Shown piece after piece: positions 17,244 to 25,910 of a stretch of 64,000 nucleotides of DNA. Source of the stretch: Bacteroidia bacterium (GTDB lineage: Bacteria > Bacteroidota > Bacteroidia > SpSt-205). A model generated the notes under the pieces. The model searched no databases, had not been told where the DNA came from, and saw only the letters and a list, made by a program, of their open reading frames with translations. The first letter of the stretch is position 1; every line of letters starts with the position of its first letter. The position numbers and the translations under genes were made by a program. The stretch lies in NCBI GenBank assembly GCA_026003235.1, contig BPGW01000005.1, positions 1 to 64,000 on the forward strand, written 5' to 3'.

Positions 17244-18087
17244 TATTTTGGCGGCCGCCTCTTTAGATTCGTCCAATGAAGAGGAAATATTTTTGAGTCT
17301 GCCGCTGCTTGTGCGTGGCGTAGAAGGCCCTGGTCGGCTCCGCTTATACCATGCGCTTACGCCCGATCGGTTTCGTTGGGCGCCCGGTAGAAGCGAGAGT
17401 TTCCTCCAGCAGATTCAAAGCCTCAAAGAACAGGCCGAAGCCCAGTTAAGTAGCTATTGTAAAGCTCTCCAAGAGCGCTTGCCAGCTGGGTGGGAGGTAG
17501 ACTACTGGATAGAAGATCAGGAAGTGGCTTCGCCAGCCGAAGAGATTGCAAACTACCTCCAGCGCGAGCGGTTTTCTCTGCTTGTGGTGGCCTTCAAGCA
17601 GCGTAAGCGATGGGAAAAGTTTTTGGGCCTGACTGCGGTGTGGGACATCCTGGAGGTGGCACCCATTCCTGTGCTGATCCTGCCCGCGCCCTTTTCCCTT
17701 GCCCCTCGTCGGTTTTTGTGGGTTACCGACATACAAGCCGAGGAGTTTCCCCTTCTGCATCCGCTGGTTAGGCTTATTCGCAAGCTAAAAGCCACCCTCT
17801 ACTGCTTAAAAGTGAACACCCCGTATTCTTTTCTTGCCCATCGGACCTTCCAGAGGCATATCTTAGAGATGTGCGATTACATCCTTGAGCAGGTAGACCC
17901 TGACTTTGTGCCGGAGGAGTGTCTGCTTTATGCCGATAAGGAACTGGTGGAGGGAATTGTGCATGCGGCGCATGACTTTCTGATGGATGTGGTGGCTCTT
18001 TCTGCAGAGGCCGAGCGGATGGATGCTCGCATTGTGGATAAGCTTCTGGCCCATCAACTCCCTCTGCTTTTGCTACGACAAGCGTAG
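17197..18087 (+). CDS. Universal stress protein family, two-domain
   Basis: About 296 residues from ATG 17197 (ATG 17215 is also possible, and a longer start at 17152 lies deeper in the previous gene). It has two UspA-like alpha/beta halves. The first ends VAPIPVLILPAPF and the second ends LLAHQLPLLLLRQA, both like the C-terminal P-V-L-L strand of Usp domains. The glycine-rich ATP loop is poorly kept in both halves, so it may not bind ATP. Tandem Usp proteins of this type are common in Bacteroidota. Confidence 0.7.
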   Translation: MQENLAMSQSGNDFFSILAAASLDSSNEEEIFLSLPLLVRGVEGPGRLRLYHALTPDRFRWAPGRSESFLQQIQSLKEQAEAQLSSYCKALQERLPAGWEVDYWIEDQEVASPAEEIANYLQRERFSLLVVAFKQRKRWEKFLGLTAVWDILEVAPIPVLILPAPFSLAPRRFLWVTDIQAEEFPLLHPLVRLIRKLKATLYCLKVNTPYSFLAHRTFQRHILEMCDYILEQVDPDFVPEECLLYADKELVEGIVHAAHDFLMDVVALSAEAERMDARIVDKLLAHQLPLLLLRQA

Positions 18088-18092
18088 CTTTG
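18085..18092 (+). promoter_or_regulatory. -7 box (TAGCTTTG) for SDR operon
   Basis: A perfect match whose TAG is the stop codon of the Usp gene; it ends 4 bases before the ATG at 18097. Confidence 0.65.
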
Positions 18093-18096
18093 GGGC

Positions 18097-18954
18097 ATGC
18101 ATACCTGGTTTGTGACAGGGGCAAGTAGGGGCATAGGGCGGGCTATAGCGCACGTTGCGTTGCAGGCAGGGCATAGGGTCGTTCTCACGGCTCGTCGGCC
18201 TTCTGCCCTGCAGGATCTGGTAGAGGCCTATCCGGATAGGGCTATAGCGCTGCCGCTGGATGTGCGGGAGCGAACCCAGGCTTTTGCGGCCGTGGACGAA
18301 GCGTTGCGCCGAGGCTTCTCCCCCACTGTGCTGGTCAACAATGCGGGCTATGGTCTGGTAGGCGCCCTGGAAGAGCTGCCCCCAGAAGCCATTGAAAAAC
18401 AAATCCAGACGAACCTGCTGGGGGTGATCTGGCTTTGCCAAGCGGTGCTTCCTATCCTCCGGGCGCAGGGCGGAGGCTTCATCTTCAATGTATCCTCCAT
18501 CGCTGGGTATTTTGGCTTCAAGGGAGTCACCCTTTACAACGCCACCAAATTTGCCGTGACGGGCCTGAGTGAAGCTTTAGCTCAGGAGGTGGCTCCCTGG
18601 AATATCTTTGTTTGCAATGTAGCTCCGGGGCCGTACCGCACCGATTGGGCTGGGGCTTCCCTGGAGAAAGCCCCTTCGCTGGAGAAACTTGACCCCCAGA
18701 GTCCTTACTATGAGCTCCATGCCTTGATGGCGGAGCGGTACGCGCAAATGGATGGTCAGCAGCCGGGCGACCCCGCTCACATTGGACGCGTGCTTCTGAA
18801 CTGTGTAGAAATGGGCTGGGCCCCCAAGCACCTTATCCTGGGAGACGAGGCGCAGCAAACCTGGTCAAAGTACGTTTCGCTGCGTGAGCCTCCCGAGCTC
18901 CAGTTCATTGGGCACGCCCAAGATAGGCCCCTTCGCCCGGTAGAGGGTACATGA
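18097..18954 (+). CDS. Short-chain dehydrogenase/reductase
   Basis: A 285-residue classical SDR. TGASRGIG at 8-15 binds NAD(P), LVNNAGYG follows, and the catalytic set includes the Ser in NVSSIAG and Y-x3-K in YNATK. ARR after strand 2 suggests a preference for NADPH. The C-terminus is long and variable, as in reductases acting on larger substrates, but the substrate is unknown. Its stop overlaps the ATG of the DUF1015 gene (ATGA). Confidence 0.9.
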   Translation: MHTWFVTGASRGIGRAIAHVALQAGHRVVLTARRPSALQDLVEAYPDRAIALPLDVRERTQAFAAVDEALRRGFSPTVLVNNAGYGLVGALEELPPEAIEKQIQTNLLGVIWLCQAVLPILRAQGGGFIFNVSSIAGYFGFKGVTLYNATKFAVTGLSEALAQEVAPWNIFVCNVAPGPYRTDWAGASLEKAPSLEKLDPQSPYYELHALMAERYAQMDGQQPGDPAHIGRVLLNCVEMGWAPKHLILGDEAQQTWSKYVSLREPPELQFIGHAQDRPLRPVEGT

Positions 18955-20084
18955 TAGAGCCCTTTCTGGGGTGGCGGTGGCATGGTCAGCCTCATGTAGC
19001 ACCGGTCTTGGATGCTCTATCACCCCGCCAGCTTGAGCGGCTTCGCCAAGACCCGCACCAAGTGATCCATCTTGCTGTGCCGGAGTCGGTCCAAGCCCTT
19101 CGGACCTATTGGGACGCTTTTCAGCGCGAGCGCGTGGTGGAACGGGAGCCTTTGCCGGTGTTGTATGCGTATAGCCAGACCTTCTATCGCTACGGGGAAG
19201 GGACAGCGTATCATCGCACGGGAGTGGTGGGGGTTTTATCAGCTCCGGAGCGGTTATGGCCGCATGAGGAGACCCTTCCAGGACGGGTAGAGGGGATAGT
19301 CCAGGCTTTCCGGGCCTTGCCTGTCCAGACGACGCCTGTCCACGTGCTGGCTGAAGGCCGCTGGGCAGCGATACAACCCCTCCTGCAAGCTTATGTGAGT
19401 TGCCCTCTTTTCTCCGTAGGGGGTAATGACGGTGTGATGCATCGCTGGAGCCCTATCCATCATTATCAGCATCAGGAGCAGATTCGGGAGGCGCTGCAGG
19501 GGGGGCGATGGTTGATAGCCGATGGGCATCACCGGTGGCAAGCTGCGCAGAAAGCAGGCCTCAGCAAGCTCCTGGTGTACCTTACCCCTGCTGACGATCC
19601 CTCTCTGTGGATTGTGCCTGCGCATCGGCTTTTTCGCGGCCCTCTTGAAGAAGCGGAGGTGAGCCGGTACTTTTCGCTGGTGCCGTCGGCGGCTCGGGTC
19701 CCTTTGTGGCGGGAAGTGGAGGGCCTGCGCTACGCTGTGGGGCTGGTGAAGCCTGGCGGAAAACCCTTCACAGCCCGCCTTCGTCCAGCCTTCTGGGCGC
19801 AGCTGGCGGAGCGTCCCCTCGTGGCTTGGCTGCATGCTTGGCTCCTGGATGGAAAGCCAGGCGAGGTGCTATTTTCCCGAGAGCCAGCTCCCCTTGTAGA
19901 AGCCGCCGAAAGGGGAGAAGGGTGGGCTTTCATCCTGCCACCTTTGGCCTTAGAGTATGTATGGAAAGCGGCCCTTAGGCGGGAGCCGCTCCCGCCTAAG
20001 GCGACTTATTTTTTTCCCAAAGTGCTGAGTGGCTTGTGCTTTTACTATGAAGGTGATACTGGTCTCGGCTTCGCCTCGGCGTAA
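18951..20084 (+). CDS. DUF1015 family protein
   Basis: A 377-residue cytosolic protein. The family marks are visible: AYSQTF with TGVVGVLS in the N-terminal half, LIADGHHRWQAA near 182-195, and the conserved C-terminus PPKATYFFPKVLSGL. The molecular function is not firmly established to my knowledge. It is coupled to the SDR gene by an ATGA overlap. A strong terminator-like hairpin (19973-20015) lies inside its last 40 codons. Confidence 0.85.
   Translation: MIEPFLGWRWHGQPHVAPVLDALSPRQLERLRQDPHQVIHLAVPESVQALRTYWDAFQRERVVEREPLPVLYAYSQTFYRYGEGTAYHRTGVVGVLSAPERLWPHEETLPGRVEGIVQAFRALPVQTTPVHVLAEGRWAAIQPLLQAYVSCPLFSVGGNDGVMHRWSPIHHYQHQEQIREALQGGRWLIADGHHRWQAAQKAGLSKLLVYLTPADDPSLWIVPAHRLFRGPLEEAEVSRYFSLVPSAARVPLWREVEGLRYAVGLVKPGGKPFTARLRPAFWAQLAERPLVAWLHAWLLDGKPGEVLFSREPAPLVEAAERGEGWAFILPPLALEYVWKAALRREPLPPKATYFFPKVLSGLCFYYEGDTGLGFASA
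19973..20015 (+). terminator. Intrinsic terminator-like hairpin inside the DUF1015 gene
   Basis: CCTTAGGCGGGAG (19973-19985) and its exact complement CTCCCGCCTAAGG (19989-20001) form a 13-bp stem with a CCG loop. A T-rich tract, TTATTTTTTT, is at 20006-20015. It ends 69 bases before the stop codon and 31 bases before the maf ATG. The stretch still encodes conserved family residues. Confidence 0.6.
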
Positions 20085-20622
20085 GGAGCTTTTGGAACGG
20101 TTGGGGTGGCCGGTGGAGGTTCGGCCGGCGGCTGTTCAGGAAGAAGACTATCCTCCTTTAGAGCCGGCGCAGGTGGCGATGTGCCTCGCGGCGCGCAAGG
20201 TAGCGGCGGCCTGGCCGACCCTCGCAGAGGAAGAAGTGGCCCTGGCAGCCGACACCCTGGTGGTCTGGGAAGGCCGCATCTTAGGCAAACCCAGCACCCT
20301 GGACGAAGCCGCCGCTTTCTTGCGGGGCCTGTCAGGGAAGCTTCACGAGGTCTACACCGGCGTGGCTTTAGCAACCCTTAGCCGCACTTGGCTTTTGTAT
20401 GAAAGGACCGTGGTGCGCTTCCATCCGCTGTCCGAAGAACTCATTCAGACTTACCTGCGGGTCTCGCCGCCGCTGGATAAGGCTGGGGCCTATGGCGCCC
20501 AAGACCTTATCGGGCTGGCGGGCATAGCTGAGATACACGGCGACTTCTACAATGTGATGGGCCTGCCTGTGCAAAAGCTGGTGCAATATTGGCTGAGGGT
20601 GTTTGGCCCCTTGCCTGGTTAG
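20047..20622 (+). CDS. maf: Maf family nucleoside triphosphate pyrophosphatase
   Basis: A 191-residue house-cleaning enzyme that hydrolyses dTTP/UTP or modified nucleotides to monophosphates. MKVILVSASPRRKELLERLG is the Maf signature, followed by LAADTLVVWEGRILGKP and the C-terminal DLIGLAGIAEIHGDFYNVMG. The ATG at 20047 matches the conserved N-terminus. It overlaps the DUF1015 end by 38 bases and lies just after the terminator-like hairpin, which could limit its expression. Confidence 0.93.
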   Translation: MKVILVSASPRRKELLERLGWPVEVRPAAVQEEDYPPLEPAQVAMCLAARKVAAAWPTLAEEEVALAADTLVVWEGRILGKPSTLDEAAAFLRGLSGKLHEVYTGVALATLSRTWLLYERTVVRFHPLSEELIQTYLRVSPPLDKAGAYGAQDLIGLAGIAEIHGDFYNVMGLPVQKLVQYWLRVFGPLPG

Positions 20623-20637
20623 CGGCACGAAAGTTGT

Positions 20638-20645
20638 TACCTTTG
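20638..20645 (+). promoter_or_regulatory. -7 box (TACCTTTG) for TPR-SpoIIE gene
   Basis: A perfect match, 7 bases before the GTG at 20653. Confidence 0.65.
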
Positions 20646-20652
20646 TTTTATC

Positions 20653-23406
20653 GTGTGGCGATGGGGGCTTCTTGGTTGGCTTGTGAGCGCTTTGTGGGCT
20701 CAGCGCCCGCAGGAAGTGGATTCTTTGGAGCGGATCGTGCAGAGTCGGCGTTCTTCGGAGGCGGATCGGCTTGCCGCCCATGTTACGCTGGCTAAGTTGT
20801 ACCTGAGCATCAACGAGCGGCGTGCCCTTGAACACGCTCGGCAGGCGCTTCCGCTGGCGAGCCGGCTCAAAGACGTGCGGAAACAAATTCTGAGCCTGTA
20901 CTACCAGGCGTCGGCCCTGTATTACTTGCGCTTGTATGAAAGCTCAGCTCGGTTTTTAGCGCAGGCAGAAAGCCTTCTGGCTTATCAGCCCGCCGATACG
21001 GCGATCCGGATTCAGGTGCTGAACTTGCATGCGACTTTAGCTGAGCAGCAGGGCGATGTTCTCCAGGCCAAGTCCTATTACGAACAGGCGCTTGGGATGG
21101 CTCGTTTGAGTGCGGATAAGCGGCTTTATGCGATGACCTTGATCAATCTTGCCGAGCTCTACCTTTCCATGCGGCTTTATGAGCTGGCGGAGGAAGCGGC
21201 GAGGGAGGCCCTTCAGGTCGCTGAAGCCATCAGAGAAAAAGAATATGTACGCAACGCCCTGAAAACCCTGGCTCAGGTTTATGTCAAGCAGGGGCGAGCC
21301 GAAGAGGCCATGGCCCTCTACGGGAAAATTATCCTCTTGGGGCGAGAAGTAGGCGTGCTGGAATGGGTGCAGGATGGATATGGGTTTGCGATTGTGCAGG
21401 CCGCCCAAATGGGTCTGTCGGGTGTGGATAGCCTCCTGCGTGCCGCTGAGACCGACCTTGCCAATAAAGCTCCGCTCTTGTGGGCTAAGCTGCTCAACTG
21501 GGTGGCCAGTGAGGGGTTTTACGAGGTGGGAAGCCTGGCTCGCGCCAAAGACTTGTATCAGAAAGCTCTGGCCCTGGCTGAAAGGCAAGACTCTACCCTC
21601 GCCACTCGGGTACTGCTCAACCTGGCCAACTTGTACAGCCGCCAAGCCCTCTACCCCCAGGCCATGGAGCTTCTTTTTCGCGCTCGGGAACTGAGCGAAC
21701 AGAAAGGGGATAATGCCCTCTTGCCGATGGTCTTGAACGCCATAGGGGAAGTTTATTTTGCGCAGGAAGAGTGGCGAAAAGCCGCCGAGGCTTTCAACAA
21801 AGCGGCCGACTTTGCTTATCTGGCGGAGGATCCGGCCTTCCCTTTTCGGATAGCGACCAACTTAGCGGCTGTCCAGGCTAAACTGGGCAATCCCGAAGCC
21901 GCTCGGAACCTCTTTCGGGAATCGCTCCTTCTGGCGACTGAAATGGAAGATTGGGAAGCCGCTACCAACGCCTTCATCAACCTGGCTCGCCTGGAGATAG
22001 AGCAGGGCCGCCTGGACAGTGCGCTTTCTGCCCTCCAGCAGGCCGAGAAGTATGCGCAAAAGGTCCGCAATCCCTATCCCCTCGCTAATATCCTGCTCAT
22101 GCAGGGGGAACTGCTGGCTGCATCAGGAAAGCTGGCTCAGGCTGTAGCCGCCTATGATAAGGCCCGGGTGCTTCTGGAATCCTTAGAGGCTTATTCGGAA
22201 CTGGCGCAAGTGTATGAGCAGCTTATCCGACTCTACGGGCGCCTTGGCCAGTACCCAAAAGCGTATAACCTCATCTTCCCCCTCATAGAAGCCATCAAAC
22301 GCACCTCCAACGAGGAAAATGTGCGTTCTCTCACCCGACTGGAGCTGGAATACCTCCACCAGAAAGAGAAAGACGCTCAGGAGCGGCAAATTGAAGCTGA
22401 GAAACTCAGGGCAGAAAAAGCGCGGCAGGTGACGTGGGTCATTATCCTCAGTGCGGGGCTTGTGCTGGGGGCCGCTGGGGTGGTGCTCGTGGTGCTGTAT
22501 CGCGCCAATCGGCGAGAGAAAGAAATCAACGCAGCGCTGGCAGAGCGCAATCGTCTTATAGAAAGCCAGAAGCAGCTCCTGGAGGAGAAAAACGAGGCCC
22601 TTGAACGCGCTAAGCGGGATATTGAGGAGAGTATCTTGTATGCCCGCCGCATCCAGCTGGCCATTCTGCCTGACCTCAAGCCTTTTCAAGAAAGGTTCCC
22701 AGAGTCATTCGTGCTGTACATGCCCAGGGATGTGGTGAGTGGCGATTTTTACTACTACTACCCGCTCTCGGATCACGAATGCCTCCTTGCTGTGGCCGAC
22801 TGTACGGGGCATGGCGTGCCGGGAGCTTTCATGAGTATGATCGGTTCCACGCTGCTCAATCGCCTGGCGCAAGAGGAAGGCCCCAAAGAACCGGCGTTTT
22901 TGCTTCAGCGCTTGGATGAAGAGCTGCGAGCTACGCTACATCAGACGCTTAGCGGGGACCAGGTCAAAGACGGCATGGACATCGGGCTCTGTTATGTGGA
23001 CGAAAGGCGGGGCCAATTGCATTTTGCTGGCGCCCGCAGGCCCCTCTTTGTTTTTACACCCGAGGGCGAATTCTTTGAACTCAAAGGTTCTCGCCGCAGC
23101 ATAGGAGGCGATGCCCTACAACAGCAGATGCCTTTTGAAGGGCATACCCTGCCGCTGCAGGCAGGGCTCAGTTTTTACCTCTTTTCGGATGGGATAGTGG
23201 ATCAGTTTGGCTGGGAAAAGGTGCCTGGCAAGCCCCCTCGCCGAACTAAGTTTATGCCGCGGCGCCTGCGTGAGCTCTTGGAACGCATTCACACTTTGCC
23301 GGCTTCTAAGCAACAGACCATCTTAGAAGATGCCCTTCTTGAATGGCGTGGAGACATTGAACAGCTTGACGATATATGCGTAATTGGGGTGCGATATGGG
23401 GGTTGA
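20653..23406 (+). CDS. TPR/coiled-coil/SpoIIE phosphatase, membrane-bound
   Basis: A 917-residue signalling protein. A signal sequence (residues 1-17, ending WAQ) leads to about twelve periplasmic TPR units (20-570). One membrane helix follows at about 592-614 (VTWVIILSAGLVLGAAGVVL), then a cytosolic coiled coil and a SpoIIE-type PP2C domain from about 680. Its motifs are RDVVSGDFYYYYPL, AVADCTGHGVPGAFMSMIG, FAGARRPLF, LFSDGIVDQFG, and QLDDICVIGV at the end. This architecture is a Bacteroidota hallmark and probably senses envelope conditions. Its end overlaps the PorV-like gene start by 31 bases. Confidence 0.88.
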   Translation: MWRWGLLGWLVSALWAQRPQEVDSLERIVQSRRSSEADRLAAHVTLAKLYLSINERRALEHARQALPLASRLKDVRKQILSLYYQASALYYLRLYESSARFLAQAESLLAYQPADTAIRIQVLNLHATLAEQQGDVLQAKSYYEQALGMARLSADKRLYAMTLINLAELYLSMRLYELAEEAAREALQVAEAIREKEYVRNALKTLAQVYVKQGRAEEAMALYGKIILLGREVGVLEWVQDGYGFAIVQAAQMGLSGVDSLLRAAETDLANKAPLLWAKLLNWVASEGFYEVGSLARAKDLYQKALALAERQDSTLATRVLLNLANLYSRQALYPQAMELLFRARELSEQKGDNALLPMVLNAIGEVYFAQEEWRKAAEAFNKAADFAYLAEDPAFPFRIATNLAAVQAKLGNPEAARNLFRESLLLATEMEDWEAATNAFINLARLEIEQGRLDSALSALQQAEKYAQKVRNPYPLANILLMQGELLAASGKLAQAVAAYDKARVLLESLEAYSELAQVYEQLIRLYGRLGQYPKAYNLIFPLIEAIKRTSNEENVRSLTRLELEYLHQKEKDAQERQIEAEKLRAEKARQVTWVIILSAGLVLGAAGVVLVVLYRANRREKEINAALAERNRLIESQKQLLEEKNEALERAKRDIEESILYARRIQLAILPDLKPFQERFPESFVLYMPRDVVSGDFYYYYPLSDHECLLAVADCTGHGVPGAFMSMIGSTLLNRLAQEEGPKEPAFLLQRLDEELRATLHQTLSGDQVKDGMDIGLCYVDERRGQLHFAGARRPLFVFTPEGEFFELKGSRRSIGGDALQQQMPFEGHTLPLQAGLSFYLFSDGIVDQFGWEKVPGKPPRRTKFMPRRLRELLERIHTLPASKQQTILEDALLEWRGDIEQLDDICVIGVRYGG

Positions 23407-24455
23407 TAGCGCTGGGCGCAGCTCAGGTCAAGTACAGCAACGAATTCTTGAAGATAGGGGTAGGAGCGCGAGCGGCGGCGCTGGGTAATGCCCAAGTAGC
23501 CATGGCGGGCGACGCCACGGCAGGCTACTGGAATCCAGCAGCCCTCTTAAGCGCTCCGGATTACCCGCAGCTTGTGCTCATGCATAGCGAGTATTTCGCC
23601 AGTGTGGCTAAGTACGACTATGGAGCGCTGTCGCTCGGGCTGTCAAGCGGCCAGCGGCTTGCCGTGAGTTTCATCCGGCTCGGTATAGACGATATACCCA
23701 ATACGCTGCGTTTCTACGATGGAAACACCTACGACTTTAGCCGCATCACGAAGTTTTCGGTGGCGGACATGGCGCTCTACCTGTCTTATGCTCGGCCGCT
23801 GCGGGATACTTCGCTTTCGGTGGGCGGCTCCATCAAAGTCATCCATCGGGTGCTGGGACCTTTTGCGACAGCGTGGGGCTTTGGCTTGGATGCCGGTCTC
23901 CTTTATCAGCGGGGCTCCTGGCGGATAGGCGCCGCCCTCTATGATGGCACTTCCACCTTCAACGCCTGGACCTTCAACACCGAGACCTTTGAGCAAGCTT
24001 TTCTACTGACTGGCAACGCCATTCCGCAAAATTCCATTGAATGGACGCGCCCCAGCCTGCGAATCGGAGCGGGGGTGCATCTTTGGTCTGAAAGACGCAT
24101 TTCGGTGGTGCCGATGCTGGATGGGGTGCTTTTCACGGACGGCCCTCGCAATGTCCTGCTACCGGGTCGCCCCTTGAGTGTAGACTTAGCTACAGGCCTT
24201 GAATTGCGGTATAGGGATTGGGTGGCGCTTCGGGTGGGAGCTACGAATTTTCAACGCCTAAGGCGGTGGGATGGCCGCTCCTACTTGAGCTTCTACCCCA
24301 CGGTGGGTGTAGGGTTTCGCCTCTGGTACTTTGGCCTGGACTATGCCCTCGCTAATTTTACGGGATTCTCGCAGGGGCTCTACTCGCATCTGATTTCGGT
24401 GCGGGTGGACTTTCATCCGGCTTTTACCCGGCGGCTTTTCTCTAAGGGCGGCTGA
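23376..24455 (+). CDS. PorV/PorQ family outer-membrane protein (copy 1)
   Basis: A 359-residue beta-barrel protein. A short signal peptide ends at AAQVKYS, then FLKIGVGARAAALGNAQVAM and YWNPAAL, the N-terminal signature of the PorV/PorQ (UPF0164) family. The rest alternates polar and aromatic residues as in membrane strands, with a final strand near HLISVRVDFHP. PorV shuttles type IX cargo and PorQ acts in the attachment complex; I cannot say which this is. It sits downstream of the TPR-SpoIIE sensor and converges with the PKD protein gene (14-base overlap). Confidence 0.8.
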   Translation: MRNWGAIWGLIALGAAQVKYSNEFLKIGVGARAAALGNAQVAMAGDATAGYWNPAALLSAPDYPQLVLMHSEYFASVAKYDYGALSLGLSSGQRLAVSFIRLGIDDIPNTLRFYDGNTYDFSRITKFSVADMALYLSYARPLRDTSLSVGGSIKVIHRVLGPFATAWGFGLDAGLLYQRGSWRIGAALYDGTSTFNAWTFNTETFEQAFLLTGNAIPQNSIEWTRPSLRIGAGVHLWSERRISVVPMLDGVLFTDGPRNVLLPGRPLSVDLATGLELRYRDWVALRVGATNFQRLRRWDGRSYLSFYPTVGVGFRLWYFGLDYALANFTGFSQGLYSHLISVRVDFHPAFTRRLFSKGG

Positions 24456-25881
24456 TGCGCAGCAGAAGAGGAGGAAGGGGCAGCTCAGGGCAGCCATAGG
24501 CCAGCGAAAGCGTAGCTTGAACGCTATAAGAGCCGGGCTCGCCAAAGACATGTTCCACTTCAGGGCCCAAAGCAGAACTCCCATCGCCAAAGTCCCACTG
24601 CACTCGTAGCGCGCGGTAAGGGGCGGGTAGACGGACCCAAAAGCGGAGGGTTCGGCCTGCCTTTTCCCGGAGAGAAGGGGCATCGGTTTGAACCTCAGCG
24701 GGGACTTCGTTGCACGGCACCGCCTTCAGGTGCACGACCCACGCATCGGGATGGGGTGGGGCCTCGGAGAAGCGATTTTCTTTCTCGGCGACCAGGATAA
24801 AGCCTTGGGGGGTTGAGAGCCCACTGCTCCCCACTTCATCGTAGGGCCCTCCAAAGCCGCGTTCCCAGAGCTTTTGGCCGTGAGGGCTCAAGGCAGCCAG
24901 CCACACATCTTTGCCGCCTTTCTGGTCGGGAGGGGAAGGGCTGGCGCTGTATTGCCAGCCTACCGCATAGAGAAGGCCTTCAGGTCCTTGGGTGAGGTCG
25001 GTGACGGCGCCGATCGGCCCTTCTGCGGGCCAGAGGGCCTCCCAAACCACCTGCCCCTGCAGGTTGAGTAGGCTTATTCCCCAGGTTTGGCCATACTGCC
25101 CACCGACCAGGATTTGTCCGGCGGGGGTTGGATAGAGGGCCAGGAGCTGAGAGGGAAACCGATGAAACTGAAAGACGGTGCGCCAGTAGACCTGTCCCAG
25201 GTAGTCCAAGGCAGCCACGAAAGGCCGATAGTTTTGCTCTCCGATGCAGGCGTAGTAGGAGGTGCCGGGGATAGGGCGGATTTTGCGCACGAGGCTGGGG
25301 GCCTGACCCCAGTAGCGTTCTTGGAGGACTTCGCCGTTGGAGGTGCGCAGGATGTGCAGGCTGCCCTGGAGGCCGACTTCGGGTTCGCGCCAGGTGAGCC
25401 CTCCTACCAGGAGGGTTCGGTAAGGCGTTAGGCAGAGGGTGAGCGCTTGGTCCAGGTGGGAGCTGCCCCAACGGGTTTGCCAAAGGAGGCGACCGGTGCT
25501 TTTCTCCACGGCTCCCACCCAAAAGTCAGCGCGCCGGTCTGGGGGGAGGTCTTCGGGATGCGTAAGGGCCGATCCGCTTGAGCCGCAGAAGTATAAGACG
25601 GAGTCGGCTTCGGCCAGGTCGTGTATGCGGTCTGGGCCAAGGCCTCCTGGGGTAAGGGTCCACTCCACCGTGCCCGAAGGAGAAAGGCACACCAGCCATC
25701 CGTCAGGCAGGCTGTGGGGCGAGGGCTGGATATAGCCCCCTACGAAAAGTCGGCCTGCGGCATCTCGTACGGCGCAAGTCGGTTTTTCTATGAGAGGGCT
25801 GCCTACGAAGGCTTGGCTTCCCCATGTCAGGTAATATCCTTGGGCCCACAGAAGCAGAGATCCTGTCCACCACCACCGCAC
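24442..25881 (-). CDS. Secreted beta-propeller protein with C-terminal PKD domain
   Basis: A 479-residue exported protein: signal 1-14 (ending LLLWAQG), then repeated propeller blades with motifs such as RLFVGGYIQP, TLLVGGLTW, QILVGGQYG and LLYAVGWQY. Residues about 395-470 are a PKD-type Ig domain (VQWDFGDGSS then HVFGEPGSYSV). No type IX sorting domain follows. The role is unknown; such proteins are often surface or periplasmic binding proteins. The GTG start at 25881 is fixed by a TAGATTTG box 4 bases upstream, back to back with the bshB1 promoter. Confidence 0.8.
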   Translation of the reverse strand: MRWWWTGSLLLWAQGYYLTWGSQAFVGSPLIEKPTCAVRDAAGRLFVGGYIQPSPHSLPDGWLVCLSPSGTVEWTLTPGGLGPDRIHDLAEADSVLYFCGSSGSALTHPEDLPPDRRADFWVGAVEKSTGRLLWQTRWGSSHLDQALTLCLTPYRTLLVGGLTWREPEVGLQGSLHILRTSNGEVLQERYWGQAPSLVRKIRPIPGTSYYACIGEQNYRPFVAALDYLGQVYWRTVFQFHRFPSQLLALYPTPAGQILVGGQYGQTWGISLLNLQGQVVWEALWPAEGPIGAVTDLTQGPEGLLYAVGWQYSASPSPPDQKGGKDVWLAALSPHGQKLWERGFGGPYDEVGSSGLSTPQGFILVAEKENRFSEAPPHPDAWVVHLKAVPCNEVPAEVQTDAPSLREKAGRTLRFWVRLPAPYRALRVQWDFGDGSSALGPEVEHVFGEPGSYSVQATLSLAYGCPELPLPPLLLRISRP

Positions 25882-25885
25882 CCTG

Positions 25886-25893
25886 CAAATCTA
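25886..25893 (-). promoter_or_regulatory. -7 box (TAGATTTG) for PKD protein gene
   Basis: A perfect match on the minus strand, 4 bases before the GTG at 25881 and only 3 bases from the divergent bshB1 box. Confidence 0.65.
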
Positions 25894-25896
25894 CGG

Positions 25897-25904
25897 TAGC
25901 TTTG
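25897..25904 (+). promoter_or_regulatory. -7 box (TAGCTTTG) for bshB1
   Basis: A perfect match, 6 bases before the ATG at 25911. It sets the start there and not at the upstream in-frame codon at 25824, which would run through the neighbouring gene. Confidence 0.65.
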
Positions 25905-25910
25905 TGCCGT

